Source: Allacma fusca (lineage: Eukaryota; Arthropoda; Collembola; Symphypleona; Sminthuridae). Taken from it: DNA of 64,000 bases. Shown piece after piece: positions 10,220-20,877 of the stretch. How positions within the stretch are numbered: the first letter of the stretch is position 1; each line of letters begins with the position of its first letter. Both the position numbers and the translations under genes were made by a program. The notes beneath the pieces are model-generated. The model searched no databases and had not been told where the DNA came from. It saw only the letters and a list, made by a program, of their open reading frames with translations. Location of the stretch: positions 37,726,783 to 37,790,782 of the forward strand of contig OX359250.1 of NCBI GenBank assembly GCA_947179485.1. Reading direction: 5' to 3'.

Positions 10220-10663
10220 ATGTTAAACAGTTTACAACTCCGTTACTTGCTTTGGAAACTAGTTAAAGCAAAAAATATGTTTACTGGTGTGTATGCTATT
10301 GATGAGGTATTGAAAATTAGAAACCCAAAATTTTCAGTTATTTGTAATCTTGACTTGAGTACGCAACCAGGTTCACACTGGTTTTCAATATATAAAAATA
10401 ATAATACTTTAGAAATATTCGATAGCTTAGGATTACCATTAAATGTTTATGGTAATATATTTAATAAATTTGTACAATCCTTTAATGTTACTGTAAAACG
10501 TTCACTTATTAGAGTACAAAGCAGTCATACATCTACATGTGGGAACTTTGCTGTTTACTATTTATACAAACGTAACCAAGGGTATAATATGATAGAAATA
10601 ATATCAATTTTAGCAAGCAATTCTATGAAAATTAATCATCGCATTATGATACAATTTATTTAA
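10220..10663 (+). CDS. Polinton adenain-like cysteine protease
   Basis: 147 residues, close to the family's normal size. The catalytic triad is visible: His53 in P-G-S-H-W-F, Asp68 in I-F-D-S-L-G, and Cys107 in S-T-C-G-N-F, with a downstream Y-L-Y-K-R segment. This is the ULP1/adenain fold protease that matures Polinton structural proteins. It begins six bases after the capsid stop, so is probably in the same transcription unit. No lesion is visible; with the capsid it is the best preserved part of this Polinton. Confidence 0.85.
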   Translation: MLNSLQLRYLLWKLVKAKNMFTGVYAIDEVLKIRNPKFSVICNLDLSTQPGSHWFSIYKNNNTLEIFDSLGLPLNVYGNIFNKFVQSFNVTVKRSLIRVQSSHTSTCGNFAVYYLYKRNQGYNMIEIISILASNSMKINHRIMIQFI

Positions 10664-10932
10664 AAAATTAAAATTCCTAAATTTTCAAAATGTGAACATG
10701 ATAAGATAATATTATGTAAACATAAGCAGTTGCTATGCATACAATACAACAAATCATGTAAAGAATTATTGCGTGCAAAAAGTATTGTTTGAATAAATCT
10801 TAACTTTATTTTGAACTATACTTTTAATTTATAACAACATCATTTACTATGTTACTATTTATATCATGTATTGAACTCAATAAATCATAATATTATAAAT
10901 ATAATTATAATTATTTACAAGTTTTGTAACTT
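10664..10932. other. AT-rich spacer between convergent Polinton gene sets
   Basis: About 270 bases between the + strand protease stop and the - strand polymerase stop, very AT-rich, with AATAAA-type signals on both strands (for example near 10,878). Probably holds the polyadenylation sites of both convergent transcripts. No coding signal. Confidence 0.5.
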
Positions 10933-13900
10933 CTAATGGCCATATGCTAATGTTTTTATTCCATCATGTAGTAAATAACGTTTAATGTCAATAGAATTTA
11001 GGCTAAGCTTAAGTTGACGTATTGAATAAAGTCGTTGTTTAGTTGATCTAATTAAATTCTGCTGACAAAAATAGCGTTTTGCTTTAAACAGAGCTTTTTT
11101 ATACCTACTATGACTAAGATATTTATTTACAATACTAGTTTTAGTTCCTTTATATGCTTTCTTTCGAATTTGATTGTGTCCAGTAACAGAATAAACTTTA
11201 CTATTTAATCCTACAAATTCAGTTAATATTTTACCATTCATCTCATCTTTCATTTTACATACACGTTTTTTATTAACAATTGAATAACATTTATGATTAA
11301 TTGGATAGTCACTTGTATCAAAATAATCCAAATTTTTTAGGATATCATCATAAATATCATCAGTTTTGACATGAATTATGAATGAATCGGTGTCACTACA
11401 TAGCACAGAAATACATTCCTTATACTTTGGAAGTAAGTAGTTATAATAAAATTCAAACATATACAGTTTTGACAAATCTAAAACAGTCAATCCAATATAC
11501 AATGGTCTATTTAGCGAAACCGATCCTTTACCCATGTTAAACAAAATTAAATTTTCGTCTAGTATTGTCCAACTTTTACATCTTGGATTTGAAACCAATT
11601 TCACAGCATTATCATAGTCTTTGGTTACTTTCACATTGGATCTATTTGTAACATTCTCAACTGGTTTACCATAAATAACATTATTGCCTAGTTTGGCTAG
11701 TTTCATTGTAAACGGACTTTTTGTCTGTGCTCTTATGTTGGTATTATATGAAATGTAAGGTTCAAGCCATTTTTTCTGGCGAAACTTAAGTACTCTATTC
11801 ATTGCAGTAATTTTCAAACCATTCTTTAAATAAAATTTTAAGTTACGATAATGCAGGACATAGTTTTTACATAGTTAAAATGAGAAATCAAACGAAACCC
11901 AGCGTGAAAATCTGATTCTGAGTTGTATTGACTCTTTTGAAAGTCAGATAACATATCATATGTTATTTTAACTTTTGCAGGAGCTAAAGGATATTCATTG
12001 TGTATATCCTGATAAGCAGGATCATAAATCAAATCAATGTCAAAGAAATAACCATAATCATTGTCATCAGGAATATTTTCATAATCAAGATTATCTATTT
12101 CAACTTGGTCTAACCATTGAAACCCTAATATTGGAAGGTAATCACTTAAAGCACCTCCATACAAATTATTCATATCAAAGTAATTTATGTAGCTCGTTTC
12201 CTTCGTGCTATCATATTTTCCACCTAAACAATTATTACTCGAAGCATAACGTGTTGGTATAGTTGAAATTCCTCCTCGAATTCCACTGGTAATCATGTTG
12301 ATTTGATCTACATCAGTTATAAGTTCCAATTCCACTCCGGTCATTTTAAGTGCAGCGTCATAACAACATCCAGGGTAAGAGTAGTAGTGAACAGGATCAA
12401 GTTGAAAATTATTTAATGTTATATCACGAACATTCTCAAACACAGATGCTAACAAAAGCACGTCACAGAGTAAATAAATATCATGATACATACCTAAAGA
12501 TTTACATTCAAATTTTTTCCAAACATTTTTTGCATGTATATATTCTTTAAGTGTTATATGCTGTTCAGTCAATTTATTATAAAACATTTTTCGTTTTGGA
12601 AGAGTGGTTTCATCGAATTTGTTAAAACTATCCATGTAATCGTAACAATACACACCTTTTTTAAAAGAAGATCAATTTCACTTTGTTCTGTGAAGACTTG
12701 ATAAAACAACTGCATTTTCTGTTTTTATCTTCGAATGGGTTAGAATCACGATCACAAATTAGAAGATTTTCTACTAAATCAGAGTTGAAGAATTGATATG
12801 AATCAATAAAATAAAAATTATCGCAAATAATTGACATGAAACGCTCAGATGTACTTGGAATTATATTGATTCCTTCACCATCATAGTATTTTAAACCTTG
12901 AACTATAATTGCTGCATCATAGTTCTTGAATTTATGAAGAACTATTGGCACCTTTCGTTGCTGTTGATAGTTTAAATTACAAACTACATGCGCAGCTCCT
13001 CGAAATTTCCCTGTAAAACAAAGTTTGTTTAGTCACTTATGCTATGTAATTTGATTTTGAATTAAAGTAATTGAAATAAATGCGCATGATAATCAATTAC
13101 CGCTCCGATGATCATGATCACATACACGATAATTTTCTAATGGCTTGCCACAAATATGACAATTAATTGCTTTTAAAAAATCTGTTAAATCTCGTTCATT
13201 ATCAACAGGTCCAACATCTTCTTCAAATATTTCCTTCACTAGAATTCCGATTTGTTTCATGTGTTTGAAAAAAACTTCAACACAATCTTCACATCGATAC
13301 ACAAAATGTTTTATTAATTCATGATCATCTCTAACTAAAGCATAACCAAATCCACAAGGAATGTGTTCCGTAAGTTTCTTAGTTTTAGAATGTCCTGGAT
13401 CATGGCATGGTTGGAGAATAGTTTCAAAATCTGCATAAACTACATAACCAGCTTTTAGTTGCTTATGGTAGCTTTGAAATTTCATAACAGGTGGCTTTCC
13501 ATCTTCATTTAGTTTAGGCATTTTAACATTTTGTGTTTTGTTAAGCAAGCATAATGGTAAATGTTGGTCAAGGTTTTGCTCCGTTGAAAAACGTTGCAAA
13601 CAGTTGTAACACAAGAATTTCTTATGATGGTTCTGTTTTCCGAGTAGCTTATTTATATCACGTATTGCTGCAAAATGTTCATCCCCTCTTTGAGGGGTTG
13701 AACAACTGTCTTCCAACCTGCTTTATAGTTATTTTTCGAAGCACGAAACGCACTAGCACCTTCAAAATTATCCCAAACAAATATATTAACTGCAATTTGA
13801 TTCACATCTTCAAATAGTGGAATTTGATGTAACTGAACTGGATATTTTAGTGAATTCCAATTCAAAATGTTTTCATACTTTTTATAGGTACTGACACGAT

Positions 13901-14790
13901 TCTGATTAAGTTGACATGGATATAACGCAGCTAAACATGCCCATTTAAAACATTGATTATCCTTGTTTCTTACATTGATGACACACTTTTTTGCAAAAAC
14001 TCTTTTAGGAGTAGGGATGTAACAAGCACCACCTAACGATTTATATTTGTTTAAATATAAATCAAATCCTAAAACTCTTTCTAAAATCCATCCTGAACCA
14101 AATTTTTCAAAACGTTCTGTGTGTAGATTTACTTGTTCGAACATTTCACCTAAAATTGAAACAACTTCCCTTGTGTTCAGTATAATTCTCATAAAGCTGT
14201 TCATGTATGTGTCAAAAATTTCTGTTTTTATTGACTGCAATTCCTCGTTGAAATTCTACGTGAACTTTTAAATGTACCTTCACAGCACCAATAACGTGAT
14301 ACATACGTTTGCATAATTCTGATATAGCGTGTTTTTTGTTATGAAAATAGTTCAATAGGCTTACAGTATTCTCACTTTTACTGTATCTGTATGTACGGAA
14401 AGAATGTTTTTGAGAAGTAATTATATCAAAATCGTTTGAAATAGAACCAAGATCACCACCACGTTGAATTATTTTCTTATGATTCTGTTTATGAAACTGT
14501 AGAGATTCTTTACGATTGAAAATTTTTGAACATAAATTACAACGGTGGGAATTAGCAAAATGTTCTTCTAATTTGCTACGTGGGTAAAAACACTTTCCAC
14601 ATAGTTTGCAAATAAAACACCTATCTTCAAACTTAGAATTAGAATCGCTTGGATGTCTTGAAATGATATGTTGATAAAGATAATTTGGATTTTGAAATTG
14701 TTTCTTACAGAAGCAACACTTGGAGCTAACACTCTTCTTGTAGAACAACGTGAGCGTGACATTTTGAAGGAGGGGTAGGGGGGCTATCAC
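10933..14790 (-). pseudogene. Polinton protein-primed DNA polymerase B (degraded, one intron)
   Basis: Read from 14,790 down. The N-terminus has C2H2-type fingers (C-x2-C and H-x4-H, 14,500-14,720). Continuing frames are 14,240-13,653, then 13,716-13,101, then an intron (13,011-13,100), then 13,010-12,661, 12,653-11,838 and 11,817-10,933. Exonuclease motif Y-A-D-F-E-T lies near 13,420-13,437. Polymerase motif A (D-M-N-N-L-Y-G) is near 12,176, motif B (G-N-N-V-I-Y-G-K) near 11,665-11,690 and motif C (S-D-T-D-S) near 11,383-11,397. The C-terminus is D-G-I-K-T-L-A-Y-G-H. Frame changes at about 14,220, 13,690, 12,657 and 11,830 inactivate it. It would replicate the element using a terminal protein. 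No ATG is in frame with the first zinc finger; ATG 14,762 is in another frame. Confidence 0.85.
13011..13100 (-). other. Spliceosomal intron in Polinton DNA polymerase
   Basis: On the - strand the polymerase reads C-D-H-D-H-R-S-G, then GTAATTG at 13,100, and resumes after TTTTACAG at 13,011 with K-F-R-G-A-A-H in phase. The 90-bp insert contains a stop in the reading frame; removing it restores the conserved D-H-D-H-x-x-G-x-F-R-G-A-A-H segment exactly. Confidence 0.8.
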
Positions 14791-14972
14791 TTGAAGTATT
14801 CTACAAATACAATAGAAATGATTTCAATTTCATGAAATTTAATCTTTTATACTTCATTTTTTCAACGTTGGAAAAATAGAACTATTAATCTATGAAATTC
14901 AGTTGTAAACATTTGGAATACTTATTTGAATATTGCTTCTACATATGCATTTATAAAATCAAATTTTTAGTC

Positions 14973-15198
14973 AAAATGTGTAAATAAGAATAAAAATGTG
15001 CAAATAAGAATAAATAATTTGCAAATAAGAATAAAAATATGCAACTATGAATAAATAATTTGCAAATAAGAATAAAAATTAGTAAGTAAGAATAAAAATG
15101 TACAAATAAGAATAATAAATATTTAGATAAGATTAAAAATATGCAAATAGGAATAAAAATAAGTAAATAAGAATAAATATGCACAAATAAGGATAAAA
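14973..15198. repeat. About 20-bp AT-rich minisatellite, roughly 11 copies
   Basis: Degenerate tandem units of the type TGCAAATAAGAATAAAAA, spanning the region 5' of the Polinton polymerase. It gives a spurious low-complexity reading frame on the - strand. It may lie near the Polinton's right end, but no terminal repeat was seen. Confidence 0.8.
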
Positions 15199-15442
15199 TG
15201 AGAAAAAATGCTTGGTAAGTGAAGTTAAAATTGTTATGTATGCATGTAGAACTTGTTAGATATATGTTGCAGATTTTTATGCATGCATGACAACTTTGTT
15301 TAATAACGTAATTTAAAATTTGTTTTGCATAATCTACAAAAAGAAAATATTCAAATTGCTGAAACGATAATTTATGTTAGTATATAAATCTTAGAAGTTA
15401 ACTGTAGAAAATCAGTTATATTAACAATTTCAAGTATTGAAT

Positions 15443-15501
15443 ATATTCAGAAATTTGTTTACGTTGAAATGAGTTTGCCAAGAGAAGACGGTCCTAGTAT
15501 G
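15443..15501. repeat. 59-bp direct repeat, left copy
   Basis: From ATATTCAGAAATTTG to CGGTCCTAGTATG, identical to 19,755-19,813. The right copy is the start of the PC4-like gene (first short exon and its splice donor). The truncated gypsy element lies between the copies. At 59 bp it is far too long for a retrotransposon target duplication. Confidence 0.9.
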
Positions 15502-15599
15502 TCCTGTAATGGTCCTAGTAAATCTTGGTAAACTAGATCTTAATTCGGAAATAGTAGGTCCCCTTAATGATAATCTTAATAATATTCCAATTAACAGTT

Positions 15600-16519
15600 T
15601 CAGTATCCAAGATAAGTTTTTGCAGGGAGCTTTACATAATTATTAGAGGGATTAGAAATAGTTAAATATGTTAAATTATTTTCAACAGATAACAAGCAAT
15701 AAGGAATTAAAATATTATTTTTAAATTGAACTTGACGAAAAGGGAGAAATACAGCATTATCACAACTGGAATAAGTTGAAGAAGCTGGAATTTTAACTGT
15801 GGATGAGGGAGAGATCTCTATAGGGTAAATTGTTTGAAGATAAGCTTTAGGTAAAGGAGTCTGTGGTTGGGAAGATAGAAGAATAGATTCTGTCTGGGTA
15901 AAAGAATCAAGGGTATTGTTATTAATAGGAACTTTAATAATCCCAGTATCTACATTTGAAGAACAAGTACAAGGAGTATTTAAAATATCTACAGAGGAAG
16001 GAAAAGTCAATAAATTGGTACCGAAATTAATCGTAGCTTTATTTAAATGTAAGAAGTCATATCCTATAATTACAGGATAGGAAGAGTTGGGGACAATTAA
16101 GAATTTCCAAAGGGTAAAATAATTATTTACTAGTACCGGGAGCTCAATTCTATGTGTAATTACTAATTTCTGGTCGGACTTAACTGCAAGACAGAGGTGA
16201 ATAGGAATATCTAAAGGGGTAGCAGTACTTTGGGCAGTTAGAGGAAGAGTTTTAAAGAAGTCTTGACTAATAACACACACTGCAGCTCCTGAATCTATCA
16301 TCGCTTCCCTATCTAGAAAGGCTATAGTAATAGGCAAACACAGTAACCTAGGATTAATAAGAGTAGCAGCTAAATCATAAATTTCACCTAATTCACCTAA
16401 TTCAGAATAATGGGAACTGTCATAAATAAAGGAGTCCACAGAATTAAAATAAAGCGGGGTTTCAATAAGAGGAGCAGTAACATCAGCCTGGTTAACCCGT
16501 AATTCCAGGCTTATTGGTT
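15600..16519 (-). CDS. pol: Gypsy protease domain of Pol (truncated)
   Basis: The frame is open from the gag/pol frameshift site (16,517-16,523) to a stop at 15,600; the first in-frame start-like codon is only at 16,439, which fits expression by frameshift. A retropepsin with active site I-D-S-G-A-A is near 16,300. A flap and G-Y-D-F-L follow near 16,050, then a Ser/Thr-rich linker ending K-L-P-A-K-T-Y-L-G, the usual segment just before reverse transcriptase. The stop after it is a frameshift; a few further matching residues are readable in the next frame before the element ends near 15,502. Confidence 0.75.
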
Positions 16520-16523
16520 TAAC
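16485..16523 (-). promoter_or_regulatory. Predicted -1 ribosomal frameshift signal, gypsy copy 2
   Basis: On the - strand, heptamer GTTAAAC (16,523-16,517) is in the gag phase (G TTA AAC), followed by five bases and then a hairpin with a perfect 7-bp stem AGCCTGG/CCAGGCT (16,511-16,505 and 16,491-16,485) and a 13-base loop. The protease frame is exactly -1 relative to gag and is open from this point. GTTAAAC deviates from XXXYYYZ in its first base but is a known working variant (arterivirus). Inferred function: making Gag-Pol. Confidence 0.75.
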
Positions 16524-17440
16524 TGCTGGTGACGGGAATTATTATTTTGGGACATGAGAGAAGGAATTGCTTGGTTATTTGGGGCTCTATTAGACAAGGG
16601 CCTATCAGATTGATTACGCCAGTTCTGGGAGCTACCTGGATTATTGTTCCCAAGACTGGGAAGCTCATGACGTTGTACGAAATTCTGGGCTTGGAAGCTA
16701 GGCATATAATCATTTTTCATAGCATGACAATTCCTCATGATATGACCTTCACGATTACAGTATCCACAGAGCATCTTGGGAACCTGTGGAGTTGGAAATG
16801 ATGGAGGAGGAATATGAGGGTTATACAACTCAGAGTGAGTAAGGGAGTTAGATACTGGAGAAGGGACTGTAGGTTTGGAGAATAGGACAAAATTTGGATC
16901 CTCACTATTGTACTTTAATTCCCTGAGGAAATCAGGGACGGTACCTGTAGAACCAATAGTCCTACGAATAGTATGGGAAATCTGGGTAGGTAAACCCTTG
17001 AGCAGATAACGCAACTGGTCATCATCACTCATACCTGGGTTCATTCTCCGAAAGAGACTCAGCTTGTCCGTAACATAGTCAATGGGATCCTCACTACCAA
17101 ATCTGAAATTACGGGACTTGTTCAGGTTCTTAGCTATACGGGAATCATCCTCTTCAGGGAAATAATCAGCTAGTTCCCTCTTAAATTTACTATATAGGGC
17201 CTTGGATGACTGAGCACTAAGGGCTGCCGTATACAGGTGTGAATAGCAGGTCCACCAACTACTGGCAGTACCCACCAATACTTTTCCAACATTACGTAAT
17301 CGCCAGAACTCATCCAACCTATAATGGAGAGCTATTTCCTCAAAGGAGGACAACCATAATTGGGCGGAGGATTTCCCATCATAAATGGGAAGATCCTTAA
17401 AGATTTGGGATACCGAAATGTTGTACGCCATAATAATCAT
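16511..17440 (-). CDS. gag: Gypsy Gag (copy 2)
   Basis: 309 residues. The N-terminus has I-Y-D-G-K-S-S-A-Q-L-W-L and a W-W-T motif, typical of Ty3/gypsy capsid domains. A single zinc knuckle C-G-Y-C-N-R-E-G-H-x4-C sits near residue 227, followed by an Asn/Gln-rich tail. The stop (16,511-16,513) lies two codons after a slippery heptamer. The frame is intact, so this part could still encode capsid protein. Layout matches the Gag at 41,081-42,121 (I-Y-D-G-R-S-S, W-W-N-F). Confidence 0.8.
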   Translation of the reverse strand: MIIMAYNISVSQIFKDLPIYDGKSSAQLWLSSFEEIALHYRLDEFWRLRNVGKVLVGTASSWWTCYSHLYTAALSAQSSKALYSKFKRELADYFPEEDDSRIAKNLNKSRNFRFGSEDPIDYVTDKLSLFRRMNPGMSDDDQLRYLLKGLPTQISHTIRRTIGSTGTVPDFLRELKYNSEDPNFVLFSKPTVPSPVSNSLTHSELYNPHIPPPSFPTPQVPKMLCGYCNREGHIMRNCHAMKNDYMPSFQAQNFVQRHELPSLGNNNPGSSQNWRNQSDRPLSNRAPNNQAIPSLMSQNNNSRHQQLNQ

Positions 17441-19680
17441 AATCGATTCAGATATTCAAATTTAAATAATTGCAATATTTAATAATTATTGTAATTGCGA
17501 GGGTGGATGCTAATTTTAGCTGACCACTGTGTAAATGTGTAGGTAGGAATTCGTAGTTAATTAAAACAAAAGAAATAATAAATAATTCAAACCTGATACC
17601 ACTCGCTTGGCTTAGAGTAGGCACAGGCAACACACAACTACCACCAAGGTACAGGATGAGGTATGAGGAAGGAGTAGGAATCACATAAATATTACACAAA
17701 CAATCAATAAATACCTTCAATCAGTTAAAGATCTGGGTTGGTCTTCAGGAACCTGGATAAATCTTCAGAAATAAGAATTGGGATCCGTCGAGGAAATCTG
17801 CTGCTATCTACCGTTACAGTTTGTGTTAGATGATTTGTAACAGTTATTACCAACCTAAAGTAAATGTACACACAATTATGAGTAACCTCCGTTTCTAAAT
17901 AAAATGTCCATTCGATATCAAAACTAGCTAATTCAGGGTTATTCATTAATACAATTAAATCGGACAGCTATCCCGATCAAATTATAAAATACCAATTAAT
18001 CTCATTAATCCAAATCAATTTTCCAACAATAATTAAAATCAATACTTCCAACCTCAAAGTCAATTTTCTAAATTATACTCGATAATCAAAATTAAATTCA
18101 ACCCTCCCAATCAGAAACCAAATTACAAACTGAATTCCAGTCCAAATTACAAAATCAATTATTATTCCAAAATGACAAACTAATTCCACAAATTGAATTC
18201 AAATTCTAACCACTGAAGACGAATACAAATTCCAAAACTCAATATCTCCAAATTTTAAATCCTAATACTCAAATTAAATGATTTCAAATTACGAAAACAA
18301 ATACACCTTCCAAAAGCAATTTCCAATACCAAAATTAAACACAAATCGAATTTTCAAACATGAATCTAAATTCCAAAAGTAAAATCCAGTTACAGAAACA
18401 AATTCCAATTCTAAAATTGAATATAAAATTTAGATTTCACTCAGATCCAAAAGCTTACGTAAAATCTTATTCATCCTCACTTCTATAAACCAATTCACCT
18501 TCAATAAATCTCACAGTACGTACTTAAAGACCAGATAAATAATTAAATTCAATCAATATTTAAATTTCAAGATCCTACTAAAATTCCAAACTTGAATTAT
18601 TATCCCATTATTACAATCACGACCAATTTCATAATCTAGTTCCGAAGAAAATTCAAAATACAATAAACTGCTGTAATTTAAGACAAGCCTAATTCGCATA
18701 TAATCATAAAAGTAAAAGTAAGTTACGATTTTGTTTTCTGGAAATGAAGGAAGGTAGAGTTCGGATGGTTGATTCACAGAAGTACCTGAGGTAGAAGGAT
18801 GAAAATCTTGTTGAGTTGATAGGTTATCCGTTGTATTACAGCTGGTAAATGTTTTCCAATCAATGAGATATCCGGATTAAATTAATGTAACTAAATAAGA
18901 TCAACAGGAAAATAAATCAATTAGTTGTCATGGAAATTTTATAATGAGATGGAAAACTAAACAGGATAAGGAAAGTAGATGGCTGGAAAGGATCATTGGC
19001 AAATTTTCATTAACATTATTATTTATTTATGTATTTCCATATATTTATTTATTTATTTTAAAACCTTGAGTACCTGACACTTATTCACAAAATGTACCTG
19101 AGTACGGGATTGAACTCCTGAAGAAGTCTTCAAAAGTCACAGTTGTACCTGAGGAAAACGGACGGGGAGAAAACTTCGGTTTTCTTCAATGTAGAATGAT
19201 GTTACCCCGCACCTTGCGATAGTTGAGGAAAGGAAGGGAGAAAATGACGGGAAAACTGGTACTTTTTGTACAATTAGGTTAAGTTTATTTTAAGCAACAA
19301 CAAAATTATACGATTCGGCCAAAATACACCAAAGAAATTCCAAAGAATAATTTAAGAATAAATCAGGTTTAGTTAAGATTAATTTCAGAGCAAATCACCC
19401 AAGAAAATAGGTTAAGATCCCAATCGTGAGCAAAACCAGCGCTAACCAAAGCCAAAGAATGAATGCCAAAAATTAGGTTAGGTCAGAGTAAGTACATAGT
19501 ATAAGCCTTATTTTTATAGAATCAATTGTTCCTAGTCATAGTATGTAAGTTCACATCTAGTCATTAGTCTAGTCATTAGGATAGGGAAGAGGAAAAGAAG
19601 ATGGGAAATAGGAGGGAAGTGAGAGGATTGGAGAAGGTTTCTGGGAGTTGCGAGGGAGAGAATAGGATTGGGTGTTGGGG
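17441..19680. other. Non-coding region upstream of gypsy copy 2 gag
   Basis: AT-rich. From 17,950 to 18,470 it is dominated by loose repeats of AATTCCAAATT. An AT-rich TTATTTATTTA stretch lies near 19,010-19,060. Expected to include the element's leader and possibly its 5' LTR, but no second LTR copy is present for comparison. No credible gene seen. Confidence 0.4.
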
Positions 19681-19682
19681 TG

Positions 19683-19741
19683 GCTTGTGGTATGGTAACT
19701 GGTTCAGCGCGGAGCGCGATACCAGTTACCATGCCACAAGC
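19683..19741. repeat. 59-base hairpin with 21-bp stem
   Basis: Arms 19,683-19,703 and 19,721-19,741 are reverse complements with one G/T wobble; the 17-base loop is GC-rich and itself contains GCGC twice. It ends 13 bases before the right copy of the 59-bp direct repeat (19,755). Confidence 0.85.
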
Positions 19742-19754
19742 AATGACACTGACA

Positions 19755-19813
19755 ATATTCAGAAATTTGTTTACGTTGAAATGAGTTTGCCAAGAGAAGA
19801 CGGTCCTAGTATG
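19755..19813. repeat. 59-bp direct repeat, right copy
   Basis: Identical to 15,443-15,501. It spans the first coding bases of the PC4-like gene (ATG 19,781) and the splice donor GTATGAGT (19,809); the repeat stops just inside the intron. Confidence 0.9.
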
Positions 19814-20588
19814 AGTGGTATGTTTTTTCTTAACTAAACTTTTGAAATAATTTTAAGTAATTTATAATTTAATTTGAAAACATTTTTGTTTCGTTCCCTG
19901 TACCTCAAGCTTTGGCAATGCTTTTTGATAATAAACTGAATGATTTGGTTTTTATTATATTAGATAATGGGAGGCAGGACAGCTTACGAAAGAAGATATG
20001 AAAAGGATACGCTCGAAAAAGGATGACTCCAAGATTTCTAAGATGAAGGCAAAAGTCTTGGAGTATGAACTGAAAAGGCAGAAGTCTAGGCAACTGACTG
20101 ATACAAGCGATTCTGATTCATCCAATTCATCTGGGATAGATGAAGTATTTCCAGACACCCAGGTGATGACTGTGGATCCAGTGGAGCCAAAGAAAACTGA
20201 GAAAACGATTGTGAGGGGATCAACACGGGAAAAAAAGCGTTCCTCTGAGCAGACGGGGTCAACATCATCATTTGAATTCAAAAAGCCAAAAAGCGACGCC
20301 GGGACGTCAAAGTTGAAGCATGGGGATAAACCAGCAGGTTTTATCAGTCTGTGCAAAACCGGAAGCAAGGATACTATTGAGGTGCCAAACGTAGTTATTG
20401 AACTAGCACCAGGATTGTACATAGAACGGGTGCCCTTCCTATCAACAGGTTATTATGTGGTGGGTTTTCGTCGTGATCCTGGAGAAGGTCGCAAAGCTGG
20501 TTCATTTTTTCTGACGAATGAGGCATATGGTAATCTGCGAGCTGCTTTGGATCATATTGATAAGCATATTGAGTCAACCAGGAAGTAA
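19781..20588 (+). CDS. Basic Ser-rich protein with PC4/Sub1-like C-terminal region (two exons)
   Basis: Exon 1 from ATG 19,781 (M-S-L-P-R-E-D-G-P) to 19,808 before a GTATGAGT donor. The main coding part (in frame from about 19,986, continuous from M-K-R-I-R-S-K-K at 19,998) ends at TAA 20,586-20,588. The acceptor is uncertain; CAG ending near 19,979 keeps the frame. The N-terminal half is basic and Ser/Asp-rich (residues D-S-D-S-S-N-S-S-G). The last 60 residues (I-E-R-V-P then F-R-R-D-P-G-E-G-R-K-A-G-S-F-F-L-T, ending in a helix with D-H-I-D-K-H-I) look like the single-strand DNA-binding domain of transcription coactivator PC4/Sub1. That match is by pattern only. AATAAA follows near 20,612. 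Confidence 0.45.
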
Positions 20589-20877
20589 TGACATTTTCAT
20601 TATAATTTCAAAATAAAGAATGATTTATTCTGACTGAAAATAATTGTTTTGCTTCATTATTATTTCATACACATCATTCTCATCAAGTTATTCTCATATT
20701 ATCCTGCAAACTGATTTAGATCATATTGATAAGCATTATGAGTCAACCAGGAAGTGATGACATTTTCATTATAATGTCAAATAAGGAATTGTTAATTCTG
20801 ATTGAAAATAATTGATTTGCTTCATTATTATTTCAAATACATCCTTCTCATCAAGTTATTATCATAATAGCTATAAT
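20542..20877. repeat. Two tandem 168-bp units covering the PC4-like gene's 3' end
   Basis: The segment from the last coding helix through the 3' untranslated region is repeated once with about 10-15% differences (TTGGATCATATTGATAAGC at 20,547, TTAGATCATATTGATAAGC at 20,715). The second copy includes a diverged piece of coding end and stop. Confidence 0.85.

Larger units (their letters stand above)
1..15400. mobile_element. Polinton/Maverick DNA transposon, right-hand portion
   Basis: A compact block of Polinton genes: + strand small ORFs, core-like protein, capsid and cysteine protease up to 10,663, then a convergent DNA polymerase B on the - strand up to 14,790. Several neighbouring genes overlap by one base (TAATG at 6993-6997 and at 8898-8902), giving virus-like packing. 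The integrase and packaging ATPase expected in a complete Polinton are not seen, so the left end lies outside the window. I could not identify a right terminal inverted repeat; the limit near 15,400 is a guess set by the next unrelated sequence. Many frame breaks show the copy is dead. A BEL/Pao element (242-6230) is inserted in it. Confidence 0.85.
15502..19682 (-). mobile_element. Truncated Ty3/gypsy retrotransposon (copy 2)
   Basis: Gag (17,440-16,511) and protease (to 15,600) on the - strand; RT, RNase H and integrase are absent, the element being cut just past the protease. Sequence upstream of gag (17,441 to about 19,680) is non-coding and likely holds leader and possibly LTR, but with only one copy present the LTR limits cannot be defined. 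The Gag is related in layout to that of the larger gypsy element at 41,081. Confidence 0.7.

Noticed and set aside
12350-12550. Small + strand frames opposite the polymerase
   Set aside because: Antisense shadows of the DNA polymerase coding strand.
14951-15184. Membrane-protein-like reading frame on the - strand
   Set aside because: It is translation of the AT-rich minisatellite; hydrophobicity comes from the repeated AATAAG/ATAAAA word.
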